Made by a program: the position numbers and the translations under genes. A DNA stretch of 64,000 nt, from NCBI GenBank assembly GCA_002901265.1, contig PPHI01000001.1, positions 434,001 through 498,000 on the forward strand. Reading direction: 5' to 3'. The notes beneath the pieces are model-generated. The model did no database searches, was not told the DNA's origin, and worked only from the letters and a program-made list of their open reading frames with translations. Position 1 is the first letter of the stretch; every line of letters starts with the position of its first letter. The DNA is from Rhodopirellula baltica. Its GTDB lineage: Bacteria > Planctomycetota > Planctomycetia > Pirellulales > Pirellulaceae. Positions 18,964 through 30,738 of this stretch are shown here, one piece after another.

Positions 18964-19502
18964 TCGAGAAACTCGAGAATCGGGTAGAGACGGTAACGAT
19001 GAAAGCGTAGGTCACGCTTAACGTCGATTGGCGGGTATCCCTAGCGAGGGCGACGGGACTTTGACGCGCAGAACATGCCGGTTTCCATCCGGGCATGCCA
19101 ATCGACCAATTGTATCCTCACAAAGCACCCGATGTGTAGTTTTTCCCCAGTCCGATCGCGCCGACAGCGACAGGGGAAAACTGCACGCCAAACCTGACGT
19201 CTCGGGTGATTTTAAGTCCACCAGTTCGCCCAGATTCTCTCGGAGGGTGGGGGGGCGGCAGTGGCGGAGATGACGCTCGAATCGCCATCTTAGGCGTTCT
19301 CAAGGCGCATCGAATGACTCGCCTCCCGATCGTTGCTGCCGTATTCGAGTGGCCGAGTTCCATCGCCGGATCTGCCTCGGGGCCCGACGCAAGGTAGGCT
19401 GTTGCGATCGGCAAGGATTGACGGTTTTTCGTTCGCCATCAACAATCGGGGCGTCGTGCGTGTGCCCCGCCGATGATTTCCCCTCCCAACAAAACACGGC
19501 CC
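18964..19502. other. Intergenic region between divergent genes
   Basis: 539 bases holding the leaders of the metalloprotease (minus) and glyA (plus). It is GC-rich with a GGGTGGGGGGGCGG tract near 19250. No riboswitch-like structure, RNA gene or convincing coding frame was recognised. In particular I see no glycine-riboswitch pattern near glyA. Confidence 0.5.
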
Positions 19503-20765
<1,263 letters not shown>

Positions 20766-20820
20766 GTTCGGTTCGCCATCCGTTTCACTGACGATTTACA
20801 ACGCTCTCTGTTCGCCATTC

Positions 20821-21288
20821 ATGTCTCAATCTCCATCGAATTCGTCTAACACGCATCGAATCCTGATCGCGGACGACAATGTGGCAAACCGAGAGCTTTT
20901 GGAAGCGTATCTCGCTGAGATCGATTGCGAAATCGAAACCTCAATCGATGGCCAGGACACTCTCGACAAAGTCGCGTCCTTCCAGCCCGATCTCGTGCTG
21001 CTGGATGTGATGATGCCGAAGTTAAGTGGCTTCGAAGTCTGCAAAAAGGTCAAGGACAACGCCGAGACATCTCGCGTGATGATCCTGATGGTCACCGCAT
21101 TAAACGAACTTGGCGACATCGAGCGCGCTGTTGCGGCCGGCACCGATGACTTTTTGACCAAGCCGGTTCAGCGGATGCATTTGCTCAAGCGTGTCGAGAA
21201 CATGCTCAAGCTGAAGGGCGTCGAAGACGAACTTGAGCGTTTGCGAAACTACATCCAGTCGATCGAAGACGGCGATCGCGGCAGGTAG
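20821..21288 (+). CDS. Single-domain response regulator (receiver only)
   Basis: A 155-residue protein made of one receiver domain (about 15-130): acidic pair in IADDN, phospho-acceptor Asp in LVLLDVMMPKLSG, Thr in MVTAL and Lys in LTKPVQ. A short helical tail (KGVEDELERLRNYIQSIEDG) follows. There is no output domain, so it may pass or buffer phosphate, like CheY or Spo0F-type proteins, or act by protein contact. The ATG at 20821 is chosen because the frame upstream runs through glyA. No kinase is adjacent, but the kinases of the first 12 kb could be partners. Confidence 0.88.
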   Translation: MSQSPSNSSNTHRILIADDNVANRELLEAYLAEIDCEIETSIDGQDTLDKVASFQPDLVLLDVMMPKLSGFEVCKKVKDNAETSRVMILMVTALNELGDIERAVAAGTDDFLTKPVQRMHLLKRVENMLKLKGVEDELERLRNYIQSIEDGDRGR

Positions 21289-21357
21289 CACCTCGCGCGC
21301 CCAAGGTGGCTGTTTCGTGAGCCTGTAAACTATCCACCAACCACAAGGCAAACTGCG

Positions 21358-21735
21358 ATGGGTTTACTCTCCGGCATCCTCGGTTCTGCGTCCGAGGCGA
21401 AACTGGAAAAGGTCGAAAAGCTGATCGATTCGATCATCGTCGAAGGCGAGACGATCGAGCAAGGCTACCAGCTGGTCCGCGATATGATCGTGTTGACCAA
21501 CAAGCGTGTCTTGGTGATCGATCGCCAAGGGGTGACGGGCAAGAAGACCGAGTTTCTTTCGATCCCGTACCGCAGCATCGTGAGGTACTCGGTCGAAACC
21601 GCTGGCACATTCGATTTAGACGCCGATCTGAAGTTGTGGCTGTCGAGTACCGCCGAACCGTTGTGCTTCGACTTTCGAAAGTCCGATCACGTGTCCGACA
21701 TCGTCAAGATCCTGACGCGGCATATCTGCGGGTAA
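21358..21735 (+). CDS. Bacterial PH-domain protein
   Basis: A 125-residue soluble protein that matches the small bacterial PH-domain family (PF08000, YxxC/YvbH-like). It shows the recurrent segments DMIVLTNKRVLVIDRQGVTG and KKTEFLSIPYRSIVRYSVET, typical beta-strands of that fold, and an amphipathic N-terminal helix (GLLSGILGSASEAKLEKVEK). Proteins of this family form ring oligomers; their cellular role is not settled. The gene stands between the receiver gene and the convergent HDOD-GGDEF gene. Confidence 0.85.
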   Translation: MGLLSGILGSASEAKLEKVEKLIDSIIVEGETIEQGYQLVRDMIVLTNKRVLVIDRQGVTGKKTEFLSIPYRSIVRYSVETAGTFDLDADLKLWLSSTAEPLCFDFRKSDHVSDIVKILTRHICG

Positions 21736-21749
21736 CGCCGCGGTAGCCG

Positions 21750-23282
21750 CTACACCTGTTGCATCGGCGACGTGCTGAGAGCATCGAGCGTGATTGGGAT
21801 TTTTCCACTGCTTGGCGAGACCATCACATGAGCGTTTTCGCCGTTTGCCATTGCCGCGACACAGTTGTTGCGTCCTTTGCGTTTGGCTTCAAACAAACAG
21901 GTGTCGGCGCACTCGAAGAGGTCTTCAAAGTGATTGTGCTGGCCTTGATTGACCCAGCAAATCCCCATGCTGATCGTCACGCATAATTCGTATTCGTCGT
22001 AACCGACACGTAGGTCTTCGATGGACGTTCGTAAACGTTCACCGACACGCAGTGCCGAGTCGAAGTCACAGTTGCTGACCAGCAGGACGAATTCTTCGCC
22101 GCCAAATCGATAGACTTGATCCGCTTTGCGAAGGTTGCGTTTCAAGCAGTTGCCGACTTCACGCAGGATGCAATCGCCTGCGCTGTGTCCGAAGGTATCG
22201 TTGAACGATTTGAAGTGATCGATGTCGGCGATCATCAGGCCAAATGACTGTGACTCACGCAGATAGTGCTCCGACGCTTTGGGGACTTCGTTGTCGTAAG
22301 CGGTGCGGTTCTTCAGTTGTGTCAGGCCGTCGATCCAGGCGAGCTGTCGCAGTTCGTCGTGCTGTTGTGACATCTCGCGGATCGTTCGTTCCATGTTGAT
22401 CGAAATCTCGATCATCGAACGTTTGGCGCGAGCTTCTAATTCGCGAAGTGAATCGAAGGCGATTGCTTCGAAATTGAATAGCGATTCGTAGGCACGCCAG
22501 TCTTCAAGCATGCCGTCAAACAATTCGTCGAATTGCTCTTCTTGAAGCGAGTACGTCGCGCAAACTTCTTTGCGGACGTCGACGACGTTTCGCAAGTCCG
22601 TTTCGGTGGACAGCATCAATCGACTGAGTCGTTCGGCACATCCGAATTGGCAGCGTGAATTTTCGATTTGGTAGCGACGGTCTTCGAGTGTTTTCACCAT
22701 CGACTCGGGAAAGTTCCAATGCGACAACAGGCATGCGCCTAGTTCGTACCGGTCCGTTCCACTGATGTCTCGCTCGATCCGAACGCTGACGTCATTGAGC
22801 AGGCATTTGTTCGGGAAGCGTCGGCCGAATTCGTCGGCGTAGCAGATGCCAAGTCCCATCACGCCGATGTTGTAGACCAGCCCCATTAAAAAGCTTTCGT
22901 CAGGATCAGTTCCACAGATTTTCGAGAGTCGTTTGGCGGCGATTCCCATACCCAATGATTGCCGCCAGAAATCTTCATATGGGAAGCCGTCTTTGCCGCG
23001 GGTCTCCATCAACGAAAACGATAGTGACAGCAGACGCAGCGTTCGCATGCCCAGCAGCGTGACGGACTGGTGCAAGCTGGAGATTGTTCGTGTCGTCTGA
23101 GTCAGCGGCGAATTGCAATAGCCGATCAGCTTTGCCGCGAGTGCGGGGTCGGCACTGATGACCTCGGCGAGTTCCTCAATCCGCACGTCGGGACGATCGA
23201 CCCGGTGTAGAATCTCTACGGCCACCGTTGGCGGCGACGGCATCTCTGGCTGTTCGATTATTCTCGCGAGTTCCGGCTTCAT
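21750..23282 (-). CDS. HDOD-domain and GGDEF (diguanylate cyclase) protein
   Basis: A 510-residue signalling protein. An N-terminal HDOD domain (about 5-210; PEMPSPPTVAVEILHRV, ADPALAAKLIGYCNS) leads through a helical region to a C-terminal GGDEF domain (about 325-480) with the active site FGGEEFVLLV, MIADIDHFKSFNDTFGH and the metal/GTP-binding IADIDHFK segment. The GGEEF form normally makes cyclic-di-GMP. No RxxD inhibitory site was recognised with confidence before the GGEEF. The ATG at 23282 is preferred because an AGGA lies just ahead of it; the frame continues 40 codons further without supporting signals. Confidence 0.92.
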   Translation of the reverse strand: MKPELARIIEQPEMPSPPTVAVEILHRVDRPDVRIEELAEVISADPALAAKLIGYCNSPLTQTTRTISSLHQSVTLLGMRTLRLLSLSFSLMETRGKDGFPYEDFWRQSLGMGIAAKRLSKICGTDPDESFLMGLVYNIGVMGLGICYADEFGRRFPNKCLLNDVSVRIERDISGTDRYELGACLLSHWNFPESMVKTLEDRRYQIENSRCQFGCAERLSRLMLSTETDLRNVVDVRKEVCATYSLQEEQFDELFDGMLEDWRAYESLFNFEAIAFDSLRELEARAKRSMIEISINMERTIREMSQQHDELRQLAWIDGLTQLKNRTAYDNEVPKASEHYLRESQSFGLMIADIDHFKSFNDTFGHSAGDCILREVGNCLKRNLRKADQVYRFGGEEFVLLVSNCDFDSALRVGERLRTSIEDLRVGYDEYELCVTISMGICWVNQGQHNHFEDLFECADTCLFEAKRKGRNNCVAAMANGENAHVMVSPSSGKIPITLDALSTSPMQQV

Positions 23283-23752
23283 CGTCCTGGCGAAATCATA
23301 GTGGCAAGCGGATCGGTCTTGGATCTTTGGAGTCCGGTGGTGCGACTTCGGGGGGTCGACTGCTCGGCAAACTTTGCGTCGCAAACACGAGGGAAGCGAC
23401 AATTGCTGCCGGGTGATGAGGGATTACCTTCGGTGCTGGTTTCCCCGTCGAGTAAACATAGGTCAACATATTGCGTCGGATGATCGTCATTTCGCAAAGG
23501 CGAAGCGGGCGTCACCCTCATTGCACGCCATCGAACTGGCATCGCGCCACTGGCTTTAGGGGCGATGCGTTGACGAACGGTTACGGTTAAGCTGAATCGG
23601 ACTTTTGTTCGGTCCTTGCGTCCTGATCTTGATCACGAAAACAGCCTTTTTGGACGGTCGATTAAAAGACCACAAGGAGGGGGTGTTGCTCAGGGTTGGC
23701 GACGGTTCTGGCTTGACCGCTGAATCGATCATGAATGGAAAACGGAACAATC
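23283..23752. other. Intergenic region between divergent genes
   Basis: 470 bases between the HDOD-GGDEF gene (minus) and the S46 peptidase gene (plus). It has a 15-base direct repeat, ATCATGAATGGAAAA, just at the peptidase start (copies near 23728 and 23750), so two start codons (23735 and 23753) sit in the same frame. No RNA gene or terminator seen. Confidence 0.5.
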
Positions 23753-25789
23753 ATGAATGGAAAATCGTTCGCAGTTTTTGGTTTGGTGTGCTGTATGTCT
23801 TTCTCGCTCTCCCTGGAAACGTCCGGCGACGAAGGGATGTATCTCTTCAATGATCTGCCGGTCGAAGAACTGAAATCGAAATACGAGTTCGAACCGACCC
23901 AGCAATGGGCGGACGAGTTGCGTCTGTCGTCGGTGCGGTTCAACAGCGGCGGATCGGGGTCGTTTATCTCGAGCGACGGTCTGGTTCTGACCAATCACCA
24001 TGTCGCCAGTGACACACTGCACAAGCTCAGCAGTTCTGATCGCAACCTGATCGATGACGGTTTTCTGGCCAAGTCAACGAGCGAAGAACTCAAGGCGCCT
24101 GACCTGGAGCTGAATCAACTGGTCTCGATCGAGGACGTTACCGATCGTGTGAGCGCAGGCGTTGCCAAAGATGTGCCCGTCGGTGAAGCAGCAAAGCAAC
24201 GTCGCGCCGTGATCGCGCAAATCGAAAAGGAATCCCTCGACAAAACCGGATTGCGAAGCGACGTGGTGACGCTATTCGGCGGTGCCAAGTATCACCTTTA
24301 CCGCTACAAGAAATACACCGACGTCCGTCTGGTCTGGGCACCGGAAACCGCCGCCGCCTTCTTCGGTGGCGATGCCGACAACTTCGAATATCCGCGGTAC
24401 TGCATGGATGCGACGATCATGCGTGTCTACGAAGATGGCAAGCCCGCGAAACTGGACCATTTCTTGCGTTGGAGCGACGCGGGTGTCGAATCTGGTGACT
24501 TGGTGTTCGTCAGCGGTAACCCCGGACGGACGCAGCGAATTTTTACTGTCGCGGCACTGAAGTTTTTGCGTGACCACCGAATGCCGTACATCCTCGATTA
24601 CCTTCGTCGTAAAGAGGTTTTGATGCAGCAGTTCGGGCTCGATGGCGTCGAAGCCACACGTCGTGCACGTGACGAACTATTTGGAATTCAGAATGGACGC
24701 AAAGCGTACACCGGGATGTTGGCCGGATTGCAAGACCCGAAAACGATCGCGACCAAGGAAGCACGTGAAGCACGCCTGATCGAAGCGATCAAGGCCGACC
24801 CAGAACTTGCCGGCACCGAAGCCGCCTTTGCCGAGATCGCCGAAATCCAAGACGAAAAAGCGAAGCAACTCGGCCGCTCGGTCACATTCGGCTCACGACT
24901 GTTTGACTTGGCACTGACGTTGGTACTGCGCGCCGCCGAAGACCAAAAGTCGAACGAAGAACGACTTCGCGAATTCACTGAGTCCGGTCGCGAGTCGCTT
25001 TTGCAGGATCTGCTCAGCGAAGCGCCGATCTATCAAGACCTCGAACGCGTCAAGCTGGCCGACGAGATCTCGCGTATGGTCGAGTTCCGTGGCGGCGATG
25101 ACGAGCTCGTCGCACTGGTGCTCGATGGGAAAAGCCCACGCGAGCGCGCTGCCGAATTGGTCGACGGCACAACGTTGTTGGATGTCGCGGCACGTAAGTC
25201 GTACGTCGATGGCGACCATGCAATGATCGAGCAATCGGATGACCCGATGATCCAGTTGGCGGCGAAGCTGGAAAGCGAATACCGCAAATTGCGAACCGTC
25301 AGCGAAGAACTCGACGAACGAGAACGCCAAGCGTACGCGAAACTGACTCAAGCGATCAGCAAAGTCCAAGGTGACTCCGGCTACCCCGACGCGACCTTTA
25401 CCCTGCGACTGGCCTACGGGCAGGTCAAAAGTTACACCCAAGACGGCGAGGAAATCCAACCGTCGACTGACTTCGCAGGTGCATTCAAGCACGAGTCAGG
25501 TCACGAAGGGCAAACCGATTTTGATTTGCCGCAATCTTGGAACGACCACAAGTCCGACTTGGATTTGTCGACCCAGTTGAACTTCGTTTGCACCGCAGAC
25601 ATTATCGGCGGCAACAGCGGTTCACCGGTTGTCAATCGCGACGGTCAGTTGGTCGGATTGATCTTTGACGGTAACATTCAAAGCCTTACCAGTGATTACC
25701 TTTACACCGACCAACAGGCGCGAGCGGTCAGCGTTTCCGGCGTCGGGATTTTGCACGCCCTACGCAAAATCTACGGAGCGACGAGCTAG
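23753..25789 (+). CDS. S46 family serine peptidase (DPP7/DPP11-like)
   Basis: A 678-residue secreted peptidase. A signal peptide (about 1-25) precedes a chymotrypsin-like double barrel split by a long helical domain, the layout of S46 dipeptidyl-peptidases. Visible catalytic motifs are LVLTNHHVA (His), GDADNFEYPRY (Asp) and GGNSGSPV (Ser, near residue 620). S46 enzymes remove dipeptides from peptide N-termini in the periplasm. DPP7 and DPP11 differ in P1 preference, set by a residue I cannot place with confidence here. The start at 23753 is chosen; the alternative in-frame ATG at 23735 would add six residues. Followed 16 bases later by the helicase gene on the same strand. Confidence 0.9.
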   Translation: MNGKSFAVFGLVCCMSFSLSLETSGDEGMYLFNDLPVEELKSKYEFEPTQQWADELRLSSVRFNSGGSGSFISSDGLVLTNHHVASDTLHKLSSSDRNLIDDGFLAKSTSEELKAPDLELNQLVSIEDVTDRVSAGVAKDVPVGEAAKQRRAVIAQIEKESLDKTGLRSDVVTLFGGAKYHLYRYKKYTDVRLVWAPETAAAFFGGDADNFEYPRYCMDATIMRVYEDGKPAKLDHFLRWSDAGVESGDLVFVSGNPGRTQRIFTVAALKFLRDHRMPYILDYLRRKEVLMQQFGLDGVEATRRARDELFGIQNGRKAYTGMLAGLQDPKTIATKEAREARLIEAIKADPELAGTEAAFAEIAEIQDEKAKQLGRSVTFGSRLFDLALTLVLRAAEDQKSNEERLREFTESGRESLLQDLLSEAPIYQDLERVKLADEISRMVEFRGGDDELVALVLDGKSPRERAAELVDGTTLLDVAARKSYVDGDHAMIEQSDDPMIQLAAKLESEYRKLRTVSEELDERERQAYAKLTQAISKVQGDSGYPDATFTLRLAYGQVKSYTQDGEEIQPSTDFAGAFKHESGHEGQTDFDLPQSWNDHKSDLDLSTQLNFVCTADIIGGNSGSPVVNRDGQLVGLIFDGNIQSLTSDYLYTDQQARAVSVSGVGILHALRKIYGATS

Positions 25790-25805
25790 CCGACTCCATC
25801 GGGAA

Positions 25806-28800
25806 ATGAGCTTTAAGCCCTCTAGTCCTTCATTAAATGATTCCAACTCGCCATCGCTTCCAAGTGATGGCGAGCTCGACCCCGCGAATCTTTCAATTGA
25901 TGACGCGATGCGCGGCGACCAATTCCGGTTGCGTCGCCAAAAGAAACGTCTCGACCCCGAAACCTTTCAAAAGCGTCTGCTCGATTCGGCCCAGCTTCGC
26001 CAACGTCGCGAAGCGTACCAGCCCAAGCTGGACTATCCCGACGAACTGCCGATCTCGAAGTATCGTGATCAGATCGTCGACACCATTCGTTCGCGACAAG
26101 TCATCGTCGTTTGCGGTGAAACGGGTAGCGGTAAAAGCACGCAATTGCCCAAGTTCTGCTTGGAAGCGGGGCTTGGCCGCCAAGGCATGATCGGCCACAC
26201 CCAACCACGACGGTTGGCGGCACGCAGTATCGCGACACGCTTGAGTGAAGAGCTCGAATGCAAGCTTGGTGACCAAGTCGGATACCAGGTTCGCTTTGGC
26301 GACCAAACTGGTCCCGAAACGATGATCAAGCTGATGACCGACGGGATCCTGTTGGCCGAAACGGGAACGGATCGGTTCCTGGATCGGTACGACGTGATCA
26401 TCATCGACGAAGCTCACGAACGTTCGATCAACATCGATTTTCTATTGGCTTACTTGCGTCGTTTGCAAGAGAAGCGTCCAGATTTGAAAATCATTATCAC
26501 CTCGGCAACCATCGACGCCGAACGTTTTGCCGAGCACTTCGCCGATGAAGCCGGGCCGGCACCGATCTTGAACGTCGAAGGTCGAGGCTACCCTGTCGAA
26601 ATCCGCTATCTGCCTTGGGAAGACGTCAGCGAAGACGAGCGACGAAGCTACGACTTGTCTGCCCACGTGATCGCCGCGGTCAAAAATCTGTCGCGCAGCG
26701 GAACCGGTGACACACTGGTGTTCCTGCCGACCGAACGTGACATTCGCTTGGTGTCGCATCGCGTGGCCGGGCACTACAAACGGCTGGGCATGGAAGGGCG
26801 TGTCGAAGTGCTGCCGCTGTATGCGCGGTTGCCACAAAAAGACCAACAGCGGATCTTTCATCCGAGCGGTAGCAAGCAACGATTGATCTTTGCCACCAAC
26901 GTTGCCGAAAGTTCGTTGACGGTACCCGGAATCCGATATGTGATCGATAGTGGGACCGCGCGGATCAGTCGCTATAGCCCACGCAGCAAATTGCAGCGGT
27001 TGCCGATCGAACCTGTCAGTCGCGCCAGCGCCGACCAACGGGCCGGTCGCTGCGGTCGTGTCGGGCCGGGGATCTGTGTGCGTTTATATTCCACCGAGGA
27101 TTATGAATCCCGCGAAGACTTTACGACCCCCGAAATCAAGCGAACCAATTTGGCGTCGGTGGTTCTGAAAAGCAAAGTGCTGGGGCTGGGATCGCTGGAC
27201 GCATTGCCGTTGTTGGAAGTCCCCCGTGACGAATCCATTCGCGAAGGCATCCAGACGTTGATCGAACTCAATGCGATCGACGACCGACATGAATTGACCG
27301 AGATCGGCAAGGCACTTGGGAACATGCCAGTCGACCCGCGGATCGGGCGAATCATTTTGGCTGCCGAGCAGTTTGGCGTTTTGGGTGAAGTGTTGCCGAT
27401 CGCCGCGGCACTTGAAATCGCTGACCCTCGCGTGCGGCCGCCTGAAAAGCAGCAGGCCGCTGACGAAGCCCATGCGGAATTCCGTGACCAAGAAAGCGAT
27501 TTTCTGTCGTTGTTACGGCTGTGGCGCTTTTACGAAAAAGCCCGCAGTGATTATTCACGCAGTCGTCTGACTCGAGAGCTCGGCAAACGGTTTCTATCGC
27601 CGACGCGGATGCGCGAGTGGTCGGACACCTATCGACAATTGCGTGAGATCGCGAGCGGACGAAAGGGATCGGTCAATCACATTCGCTATGCGGAAAAAGG
27701 GGAGCAGACGCTCGACAAAGAGGTCTATGCCAATGTGCATCAGGCGCTGTTGTCCGGCTTTTTAAGCGGCGTGGCGATGGCGGGTGACAAGAACGTCTAC
27801 ATCGGTCCGCGAAATCTGAAGCTTTATTTGTGGCCCGGCAGCGGTGTGTTCGAATCGAAGCCAAAGTGGATTGTCGCAGCAGAGCTTGTCGAAACGGCTA
27901 AGCAATACGCCCGAACGGTCGCACGCATTTCGCCAGGCTGGATCGAATCGGTCGGAGCCCACTTGTTGAAGTCGTCTTATTCGGATCCACATTGGAGTGA
28001 CAAGGCAAGCGGGGCATTCTGTTATCAACGCCAATCACTATTCGGTTTGCCGATCGTCGTTAAACGTCGCGTCCCGCTGCCGCCAATCGATCCGGCAACG
28101 GCACGCGAGTTACTGATCAACCATGGTTTGGTAGAGCAACGTCTGGTGACCAACGCAAAGGTCGTTCGCCACAACCGCGCACTGCGTGAAGCGTTCACCG
28201 AGCTTGCGGCGAAAACAAGAAGACGCGACCTCGTTGTCGATGACTACGTTATCGGTCGCTTTTACCAAGAACGTTTGTCAGACGAAATCGTTGATCGCGG
28301 GCGTCTAGAGAAACTGTCCAAGTCGCATCCGGTTCCGGTTTGGGGGGAACGCCCCTTTGACGCGACACGCTTGTCCGATTGGTTGGCAAATCCGCCAAGC
28401 GATGATGCGGATGAATCGTCGTGTTACATGCGGCCAGCCGACCTGATTGACATCGAAGTCCCGCAGGTCACTGAAGAACAGTTTCCAAGTCAGTTGGTCG
28501 TCGGCGGAAGCGAGTTGCCGCTGCGTTATCGTTATGAACCCGGGGCCGAAGACGACGGTGTGAGCTTAAAAGTGCACCATGCTGCCGTCTCACAAATCAG
28601 CGATGATCGACTCGGTTGGTTGGTGCCTGGGCTGTTGCATCAAAAAGTTGTCGCGATGATCAAGTCATTACCAAAGCGGATTCGTCGGAACCTGGTTCCG
28701 GCGGCGGACGTCGCGCAGCAGATCTGTGATGAATTAATGCCTTCGTATGGCGAAGTCCCCTTCATGCAAGCCGCTTGCGACGCGATGGGGCGGCATGCGG

Positions 28801-29858
28801 AAATGCGGATCAGCCCCGACGACTTTCAACAGGAAAAACTCGATGACCACCTGCGATTCCTAGTGCAGGTTGTTGACGACGAAGGGAAAACAATCGCACA
28901 AGGTCGTGGTATCGATCCGCTCCGGTCGCAGATCGCTGTGGTCCAGCCGCAAGACGCCGGTGTCGCAGTCGTAGGATCCGACGGAGCTGATCTCGATACC
29001 AGTCAAAAGATGACGACCTTCGAAATCGATGCGCTCGATCGCCAAGTGATCCGTGAACGTGGCGGGGTCAAAGTGGCCCAGTTCCCGGCGCTGGTCGATC
29101 GCGGAGATCACGTGGCCATCGAGTTGTTCTCCGACCAGGAGTCTGCCGATGCGGCGCTTCGATGTGGGTTGATGCGTTTGTATGCGATCTCTGAGCGCAA
29201 GGAACTGCGCCGGCAAGTCAGATGGTTGCCAGAGATGGACCAGACTCGCGTGCGATTGTCAGGGTTGAAGTTGGGAAGCGATTTGGAACCCCAGTTGATC
29301 GACCTGATTGCGAGGTTGGCCTTCGTCGAAAAGCAGCCGCTGATTCGGACACGCGAGGAGTTTGAACGGCGGCGTGCTGATCGTGGCGAGCGAATCGCGG
29401 TTGCGGTGCAAGAGATTGCCAAGTGGCTGACGACACTTTCCACTGCCTATCTGAAAACGCGTGGCGATCTGGAAACTTTTGCTAGCAGTCGATTCATGCA
29501 GGCGGACGGTGATGTGCGCCAGCAACTTAGTTGGCTGCTGCACCCGCGTTTCTTTGCTATCACGCCATGGCAATGGCTACAACATTATCCAAGATACCTC
29601 TCGGCGATTTCTTACCGTCTCGATAAACTGACAAGCGGATCGGGGCAGCGTGATGCCGAGGGCACTGCGACGGTCCAGTCGCTTTGGGATGCTTTCCGAT
29701 CGTCGCTATCGGAGCATGAGATGACGCCGGAAGCGCAAGCGGCAACAGAGTTTCGCTGGATGATCGAGGAGTTGCGAGTCAGCCTGTTTGCTCAGCCACT
29801 GGGGACCGCGGTAAAGGTCTCGCCGACCCGCTGTGAAAAGTTGCTCGCTGCAAAGTGA
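25806..29858 (+). CDS. hrpA: ATP-dependent RNA helicase HrpA-like (DEAH box)
   Basis: A 1350-residue DEAH-box helicase, the normal length of HrpA. Walker A GETGSGKST (about 100), DEAH in VIIIDEAHERS, the SATID motif, and motif VI SRASADQRAGRCGRVGPG are all clear. The C-terminal half contains the HA2 and OB-type regions plus the DUF3418 tail. HrpA unwinds RNA and has been linked to mRNA processing and rescue of stalled ribosomes. The ATG at 25806 is preferred because the frame reads back into the peptidase gene and its C-terminus. The start codon is only 16 bases after the peptidase stop, so the two are probably co-transcribed. Confidence 0.93.
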   Translation: MSFKPSSPSLNDSNSPSLPSDGELDPANLSIDDAMRGDQFRLRRQKKRLDPETFQKRLLDSAQLRQRREAYQPKLDYPDELPISKYRDQIVDTIRSRQVIVVCGETGSGKSTQLPKFCLEAGLGRQGMIGHTQPRRLAARSIATRLSEELECKLGDQVGYQVRFGDQTGPETMIKLMTDGILLAETGTDRFLDRYDVIIIDEAHERSINIDFLLAYLRRLQEKRPDLKIIITSATIDAERFAEHFADEAGPAPILNVEGRGYPVEIRYLPWEDVSEDERRSYDLSAHVIAAVKNLSRSGTGDTLVFLPTERDIRLVSHRVAGHYKRLGMEGRVEVLPLYARLPQKDQQRIFHPSGSKQRLIFATNVAESSLTVPGIRYVIDSGTARISRYSPRSKLQRLPIEPVSRASADQRAGRCGRVGPGICVRLYSTEDYESREDFTTPEIKRTNLASVVLKSKVLGLGSLDALPLLEVPRDESIREGIQTLIELNAIDDRHELTEIGKALGNMPVDPRIGRIILAAEQFGVLGEVLPIAAALEIADPRVRPPEKQQAADEAHAEFRDQESDFLSLLRLWRFYEKARSDYSRSRLTRELGKRFLSPTRMREWSDTYRQLREIASGRKGSVNHIRYAEKGEQTLDKEVYANVHQALLSGFLSGVAMAGDKNVYIGPRNLKLYLWPGSGVFESKPKWIVAAELVETAKQYARTVARISPGWIESVGAHLLKSSYSDPHWSDKASGAFCYQRQSLFGLPIVVKRRVPLPPIDPATARELLINHGLVEQRLVTNAKVVRHNRALREAFTELAAKTRRRDLVVDDYVIGRFYQERLSDEIVDRGRLEKLSKSHPVPVWGERPFDATRLSDWLANPPSDDADESSCYMRPADLIDIEVPQVTEEQFPSQLVVGGSELPLRYRYEPGAEDDGVSLKVHHAAVSQISDDRLGWLVPGLLHQKVVAMIKSLPKRIRRNLVPAADVAQQICDELMPSYGEVPFMQAACDAMGRHAEMRISPDDFQQEKLDDHLRFLVQVVDDEGKTIAQGRGIDPLRSQIAVVQPQDAGVAVVGSDGADLDTSQKMTTFEIDALDRQVIRERGGVKVAQFPALVDRGDHVAIELFSDQESADAALRCGLMRLYAISERKELRRQVRWLPEMDQTRVRLSGLKLGSDLEPQLIDLIARLAFVEKQPLIRTREEFERRRADRGERIAVAVQEIAKWLTTLSTAYLKTRGDLETFASSRFMQADGDVRQQLSWLLHPRFFAITPWQWLQHYPRYLSAISYRLDKLTSGSGQRDAEGTATVQSLWDAFRSSLSEHEMTPEAQAATEFRWMIEELRVSLFAQPLGTAVKVSPTRCEKLLAAK

Positions 29859-30358
29859 ACCCAATGCGTAGGGGGAGGCTGAATGACACCGGCAACGTGA
29901 TCCGGAGTATGGGTGGCGAGCCCCAGTCAATATTTCAAATTGCGAGCAGATGTTTTCCTTTATCGGACGATAATGGAGTAGAATGCAGCAGTGCAGCGAG
30001 ATTAGGCAGTCTCTGCCATTGTTGCATGAAGTTGTGGCAGATTCGCAACATCGCGTTGTATCTGCTCGACTTCCATCGAAGTCCAGGAAGATTTTGAAGA
30101 ACCAGTAGACAGGATTTTTTACCACAAAAACCAATGTTTGGCGTTTTTAGGTAAGTCGCGGAAGCAAGTGAAACTGCGAGTCTGGCACAACACTTGCTCA
30201 CCACGGAAGACAGAATGGTTTTTGCAATGATGACGAACCATGACCCACTTTGGCGCGTCTAACACATAAACCAAGGCTGGCCAGCAATCCCGCGAGCCGC
30301 CACCGCAGTGAACGGAATCACGACCCAGAACATCGCCACCTGCCGGAGGGTTATCCCG
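29859..30358. other. AT-richer intergenic region
   Basis: 500 bases after the helicase gene, lower in GC than the neighbours, with no supportable gene. Minus-strand frames at 29935-30204 and 30119-30397 have no start signals, overlap each other and resemble no family. A degraded element or non-coding RNA is possible but I see no fold or repeat to support it. Confidence 0.45.
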
Positions 30359-30571
30359 ATGCAAGCTTCCAGCAATGAAAACAATTTGTCGAACCACAAC
30401 GGCGCAGTGGACGCGGTTCGTGCCGTAGAAGATTGGACGGCGATGACAGGCTTGCTATCGGAACAGTCACGTGACAACTACGCGTCCTGGCTAGACGACG
30501 AATTGCGACTGATGGAAAAAGAGCTCGATCGGTTCGTTAGCGACCACTCGCGCTATTCTGGTCGCCGATAG
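30359..30571 (+). CDS. Small hypothetical protein (70 aa)
   Basis: Starts at the ATG at 30359, with GGAGG (about 30342-30346) at suitable spacing. The product is acidic and helical (DNYASWLDDELRLMEKELDRFVSDHSR near the end), with no membrane segment and no recognised domain. The upstream in-frame ATG at 30308 lacks a ribosome-binding site. It is convergent with the LptA/LptC-like gene, and the interval between them has a hairpin that could serve as terminator. Confidence 0.5.
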   Translation: MQASSNENNLSNHNGAVDAVRAVEDWTAMTGLLSEQSRDNYASWLDDELRLMEKELDRFVSDHSRYSGRR

Positions 30572-30608
30572 TCCATCTAGCAGACAATGCTTACTTTCTA
30601 AGCACTCC

Positions 30609-30635
30609 CTCCGGCGTGTGGGAAACTCGCCGGAG
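30609..30635. terminator. GC-rich hairpin between convergent genes
   Basis: CTCCGGCG (30609-30616) pairs perfectly with CGCCGGAG (30628-30635) around an 11-base loop. No strong T run follows on either strand, so termination activity is uncertain. Confidence 0.35.
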
Positions 30636-30738
30636 TCGTCGCATTCTAAGAAAAAAATGCTATCAAAATGAACTCGGGGGGGCTCCGGAGCTCCCTCTTC
30701 CAAGCAGGTGTTCGCTCAGCCGTCGCACCGTTACCGAT